Assembly: GCA_004151065.3 (NCBI GenBank)
Contig: NWUY0300001948.1
Coordinates: 48,794 to 59,040 of the forward strand
Length of the DNA stretch: 10,247 nt
From: Larix sibirica
Taxonomy: Eukaryota > Streptophyta > Pinopsida > Pinales > Pinaceae
Reading direction: 5' to 3'
Below the pieces are notes generated by a model. It was not told where the DNA came from. It worked only from the letters and a program-made list of their open reading frames with translations, and ran no database searches. This document shows, piece after piece, positions 7,125-10,247 of the stretch. Every line of letters begins with the position of its first letter. The first letter of the stretch is position 1. Position numbers and translations under genes: made by a program.

Positions 7125-7811
7125 AAGGCATTTTTCTTTCTTCCTCCGTGTGGGGGAACCCTCGTGAGTTTTGCGAGGGTTTGTAGAAATTTTATGTCCA
7201 AGCCCTTTCTCTAGTGGTGGTTGAAACCCTAGTTGATCTGAAGTTTGTAAGAACGATGCTATGAAACCTTCAGGGCTTTGTGTGTTGTTTACCTCATCAA
7301 TGTCGGGAGGTAGCGATTGTTGATGCAGGATTTCCGCAAGCGACCAACCATATTCCAACAATTCTGTCTCGAAAGGAAGGTTTGGATCCCATCCTTCCTC
7401 TAGGGGTGTTGCATGGGTGATGGTCGAGTCCACCGTCAGTGGGAAGCCCAGACTGATATTTTGTGGCGATTCAAATAGTGTAAACGACATTCCCCCGAGC
7501 TCCGGTGTGAGTGGGAGAACCGTAGACAGGTTGTGCATTAGTGTAACCTCCACCTCTCGTGACCAGCAACCAAAAAATGATGGTCTCGTATGTGGGTTAC
7601 CGTCCCCAACTGTCATTGCCACCACCGACCTGGTCCCATATGTCAAATAAGTTAGGCTAACGCCCGATGGATTTACTGCTGTAGAGTGGTAAAAAATGGA
7701 CTGACCTTCGTAGGGGTCCAGTGTATAGCCTATGGAGTCAACAATATGGTATTCCAAGCAAGGTCCATATGTCGTGACAATACGACCCATCGAGATCTGT
7801 GCCTGCATCAT
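7125..7811 (-). other. Unrecognised N-terminal region of ORF1 (copy B)
   Basis: About 229 codons are open from ATG 7809-7811. The product is rich in Ser, Thr, Pro and Gly in its first two thirds and becomes basic near the end (a KTHEGSPTRRKKEK stretch), just before DUF4283. I see no known domain, signal peptide or membrane segment. One added base in the T run at 7120-7124 would join it to DUF4283 as KCLKKFAGTLKTSF, which is why I treat it as the ORF1 N-terminus. It is longer than I would expect for this family. It could also be an unrelated sequence captured by the element. Copy A does not include this part, so no comparison is possible here. Confidence 0.5.
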
Positions 7812-7855
7812 GCCTATCGAGGATAGGGTTTAGGCTACCACCCCTATGGACTGCC

Positions 7856-7880
7856 ATATATATATATATATATATATATA
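7856..7880. repeat. (AT)n microsatellite
   Basis: Twenty-five bases of perfect AT alternation, 45 bases upstream of the proposed ORF1 start of copy B. It may lie in the element's 5' leader or mark its insertion edge. Confidence 0.9.
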
Positions 7881-7881
7881 A

Positions 7882-9107
7882 CCAATTAATTACTCTACAT
7901 ACATTATACATCATAATAGGATGTTCACCCTCACGGTCATATTCCACTTAGAACTTTAACTTTTAAGGATGGAACGTTTGAGCATCTGCATTGGAGACTA
8001 GTTGCATAGTTGCATGGTCATTTAACATACTTTATGGATGTTGTGTGTTTCAACTCATGACGACACTTTCCTACAATATAAAGTTTAGAGAACGACGTCT
8101 TTAAAGAAAAAATTAGCATGACACAAATAACATGTTAACATCAAAACACCAAATGGATCAATCACATATCAATATAAAACTATTTGGAGAGATTTTAATA
8201 ATGAGAGAGCTTTATACCATATACATTTGGATTTAATTAACCATATCTTCAATGGCATCATGTAGCCATATGGAAACATAACATTAAAAATCACTCAAGG
8301 TGTGTTGCTATGCGTAACGACAATGAAGAGTAATGGAGACTATTATTTATTTATTTATTAAATATTTTAATAATAGATATATATCACTGAAATTAAAATA
8401 TATATTTATTTATCGTGGTTATTTTTATAAATTAAAATATTTAATATTTTTTTAAAAATTTATCCATCTTATAATTATTTAATTATAATCATTTTAAACT
8501 TTTAAAAATCAATTTTTCTTTTCATTCTGAATTTTAAGCAAAAATATTAACTAACTATATTATGTTCTTTGTCATTTTGAAATAGTAAGTCACTTTCTTG
8601 TTTTTTTATGTTTAAGAGAATTTTTAGTACCATGGATCTAGGTTAGTGATAATTGTTATTTTTTAAAATCTAGGTTATATTGTTCGAGGTAAATGTTCAT
8701 GTATTTTTTCTCATTTTGAAAATGATACCCCGGGTAAACCCTAGATTCTTTAAGGCACAAGTCCATGTCAGCAATATTCTCATTATGAGTTCAACCTGTC
8801 ACTTACATGAATAGAAACTAGGTGGGGAGGATAACTTTCCGTCCCACAATCATTCGAGCTAGACCCAATTGATAAGTGATAATGGCTACCTATGATAATA
8901 ATTTAATCATTTTTAGTTCTTTGAAAGACTTCAATTGTGTTTAAAAAATTTAATTCAATTTGAAATTTTGAATTCACTTATTGTTTATGAATGGAAACAT
9001 ATTTTATAAAAAAAATTAAAAAATATGTAATTAGGAAATGCAATATGTGGGAATATCTTCAATTATTGAGTAATATTACATGAGTTAAAATAATTGTGTT
9101 TAGTGCC
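7882..9107. other. AT-rich non-coding stretch
   Basis: I see no gene. At 8340-8520 the sequence is almost pure A and T, with repeated TTTATT and AATATTT motifs. Around 8640-8880 it is less AT-rich, with pieces such as GGTGGGGAGGATAACTTTCC, but I find no coding potential or clear terminal repeats. Confidence 0.5.
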
Positions 9108-9572
9108 TTAGTTTTTTAAAGGGGTTTTGTTGAAGGTACATAGAGGACCACATGTTGAATGCAAAGGGCAGAGCATGGAACGAGATAGAGGGCAGGGCCT
9201 AAAACAAAGCGAATAGTGGAGCAAGATGCCATAAAGGAAGATAGGATATCCTCCCATTTTCCATATCACTCGCATGAATAAGTGATGTGAGGTGGGGAGA
9301 TCATGAAAAAGGGTATCACTTAAAGGTGCATACCCCACCCCAATAAACAAAATAAAAATGATTGAATGAAGGTAATGGACATGCATCACCATCATATCCC
9401 TTCGAGAGCTCATAAGGAGTTTTGGAACAAAAGCTACCAGTGTGACCTTGAAATCATTTATATGAGGATGTATGGCATCTTGACCCACATCAACAAATAA
9501 ATCATGACCATCTTTGAAACTGAATACTTTAGCAACCACTGGTGGAGCTATTATGTTGTGAGGGAAAAACAA
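9108..9572 (-). other. Unrecognised 154-codon open frame
   Basis: This is the longest open frame outside the LINE copies. The product is unusually rich in His, Phe and Leu, has a hydrophobic stretch around residues 67-80 (LHSIIFILFIGVG) and no motif I recognise. There is no promoter or partner gene nearby. In AT-rich DNA a frame of this length can arise by chance, and the composition does not argue strongly for selection. It could be a fragment of an unknown transposon. Confidence 0.15.
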
Positions 9573-10247
9573 CTACATTCTCCTTAACTAAACCAATTAT
9601 AATCGCATATCCTTTATGAAGTTGGAATGATTAGACTTCTCATAACAACTCCCATTCACGAGCCTCTGAATAAGTTGTGATTCTGAGAATGAAGAGGGAA
9701 TTATGCCTCTAAACGTATAGCTAATATGAGATCCTCTTACTTGTATATATAAAAGAGACTATAAATGAACATACTTCAACTCAACTATGTGATGTAATAA
9801 GCCCCAGAGGTTTTTAAGTCCTTTATGATTTGATAAAAGATAGCATAGTTGTTGTTGTATTTATGTTGTGTATTAACTTAATTGTAGTTTGCTTGCGAGT
9901 GTCACGCTATTGTAATGTTTTATTTTGAAGACTCGATAGAAGCTCATGTTTCCCATCTATCAATCAAATGATCTTCGTTGGCATTCATTTATGTGAAGAA
10001 ATTTGATTGGGGAAGCCACTCTAGGCTCTACTCCCGTGCTTTTCATAAATGAAATGTTGATGTATATGTAATGTAACTTCGGAATGTATTTCACATATAT
10101 GTATATTGTATTCATACAGAGATGTTATTATTCCTCTATATGGAAGTGTCATCATTTATATTGTAAGTGTCGTAATTCATACTTGATGGGTTATTAGACC
10201 ACCTTGTTGGGGTTGGCCCTGTATAAGTCACGTGGGTCAAAGGGTTA
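9573..10247. other. Non-coding stretch, possibly LTR-like
   Basis: No open frame of note. It has a strong TATA-type box near 9744-9755 and a TGTTGGGGTTGG segment near 10205 that resembles a Copia-type LTR 5' end, followed by CACGTG at 10229-10234. Neither a paired LTR nor a primer-binding site is visible in the window. Confidence 0.25.
9744..9755 (+). promoter_or_regulatory. Candidate TATA box
   Basis: TATATATAAAAG at 9744-9755 is a good match to the plant TATA consensus, with a less AT-rich segment downstream where transcription could start. No gene follows within the window, so its use is unproven. Confidence 0.25.

Larger units (their letters stand above)
3205..7811 (-). mobile_element. 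LINE copy B: near full-length but decayed L1-type plant LINE with RNase H
   Basis: On the minus strand, from 7811 down to about 3205, this copy holds ORF1 (N-terminal region, DUF4283, CCHC knuckle, Pro/Ser tail), then ORF2 (endonuclease, RT N-terminal part, N at 4229, zf-RVT, RNase H). This order is the known layout of plant L1 elements that carry an archaea-like RNase H domain. About 1 kb or more of RT core is missing at the N. No 3' UTR or poly-A tail is visible; RNase H runs straight into copy A. The 5' end is not sharply defined: the ORF1 ATG is at 7811 and a (TA)n tract lies just upstream. Several stops and frameshifts make it inactive. Confidence 0.85.
5849..7811 (-). pseudogene. LINE copy B ORF1: DUF4283 and CCHC zinc-knuckle protein, broken
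   Basis: ORF1 proteins of plant L1 elements bind element RNA in a ribonucleoprotein. The proposed start is ATG 7809-7811, the first ATG after an in-frame TAA seven codons upstream. The frame stays open to about 7125, then needs one extra base in the run at 7120-7124 to continue into DUF4283 (about 7121-6607) and the knuckle (6540-6499). Stops follow at TAG 6607-6609, TGA 6496-6498, TAG 6457-6459 and TAA 6181-6183. A base is missing in the 10-base A run at 6169-6178, and TAA 5939-5941 comes before the final TAG 5849-5851. The intact ancestor would be about 650 residues. The N-terminal 230 residues are unrecognised, so the exact start is inferred. Confidence 0.75.

Noticed and set aside
6575-7126. 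183-codon plus-strand open frame
   Set aside because: It is the exact antisense of the DUF4283 domain, which has clear family motifs on the minus strand.
7738-7947. Minus-strand frame running through the (TA)n tract
   Set aside because: The Tyr/Ile repeat in it comes from the microsatellite; no other coding signal.
10229-10234. CACGTG as a functional G-box
   Set aside because: A six-base motif with no gene nearby is expected by chance and cannot be supported here.
1-10247. CRISPR array, tRNA genes or a bacterial defence system
   Set aside because: No regularly spaced repeats, no cloverleaf sequence recognised, and the coding content is plant LINE.

Overview
This looks like plant nuclear intergenic DNA. 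It is AT-rich and I see no intact host gene, no bacterial-style operon, and no tRNA, rRNA or CRISPR. What I can identify are two decayed copies of an L1-type LINE retrotransposon, both read on the minus strand. Their C-terminal ribonuclease H domain, and the DUF4283 plus CCHC zinc-knuckle pair in ORF1, are typical of plant L1 elements. A seed plant with an old, repeat-rich genome fits, but I cannot name the species.

Layout on the + strand. 1-986: non-LINE DNA with a short unrecognised open frame (19-162), a diverged 158-bp-period direct repeat (435-512 and 593-671) and a 26-bp repeat with palindromic arms that ends at an assembly gap (N at 987-988). 989-3217: LINE copy A, which holds the ORF1 tail, endonuclease and start of reverse transcriptase; it is cut in ORF1 on its right and ends at the gap on its left. 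3205-7811: LINE copy B, the more complete one. From its 5' end (right) it holds a long ORF1 with an unrecognised N-terminal region, DUF4283 and a CCHC knuckle, then ORF2 with endonuclease, RT N-terminal part, an N at 4229, zf-RVT zinc domain and RNase H. 7812-7881: presumed 5' leader with a (TA)n microsatellite. 7882-10247: AT-rich DNA with one unrecognised 154-codon minus-strand frame (9108-9572) and a candidate TATA promoter or LTR-like stretch near the right end.

As a working element, ORF1 protein would bind the element RNA, the ORF2 endonuclease would nick the chromosome, RT would copy the RNA and RNase H would remove it. Neither copy can do this now. Both carry stops and frameshifts, both lack the RT catalytic core (YADD region), and copy A has lost the endonuclease catalytic Glu. 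A hand count over about 290 aligned bases (1163-1456 against 4236-4529) gives about 30 mismatches, roughly 90% identity, so the copies are old relatives.

The most notable points are the direct fusion of copy B's RNase H to copy A's ORF1 tail near 3205-3217; a conserved ORF1/ORF2 junction (TAG, 29 open codons, ATGA overlap) in both copies; the concentration of frame breaks in homopolymer or dinucleotide runs; and the two N tracts inside the RT. I found no convincing new biological system; the window is best read as a decayed retrotransposon array.
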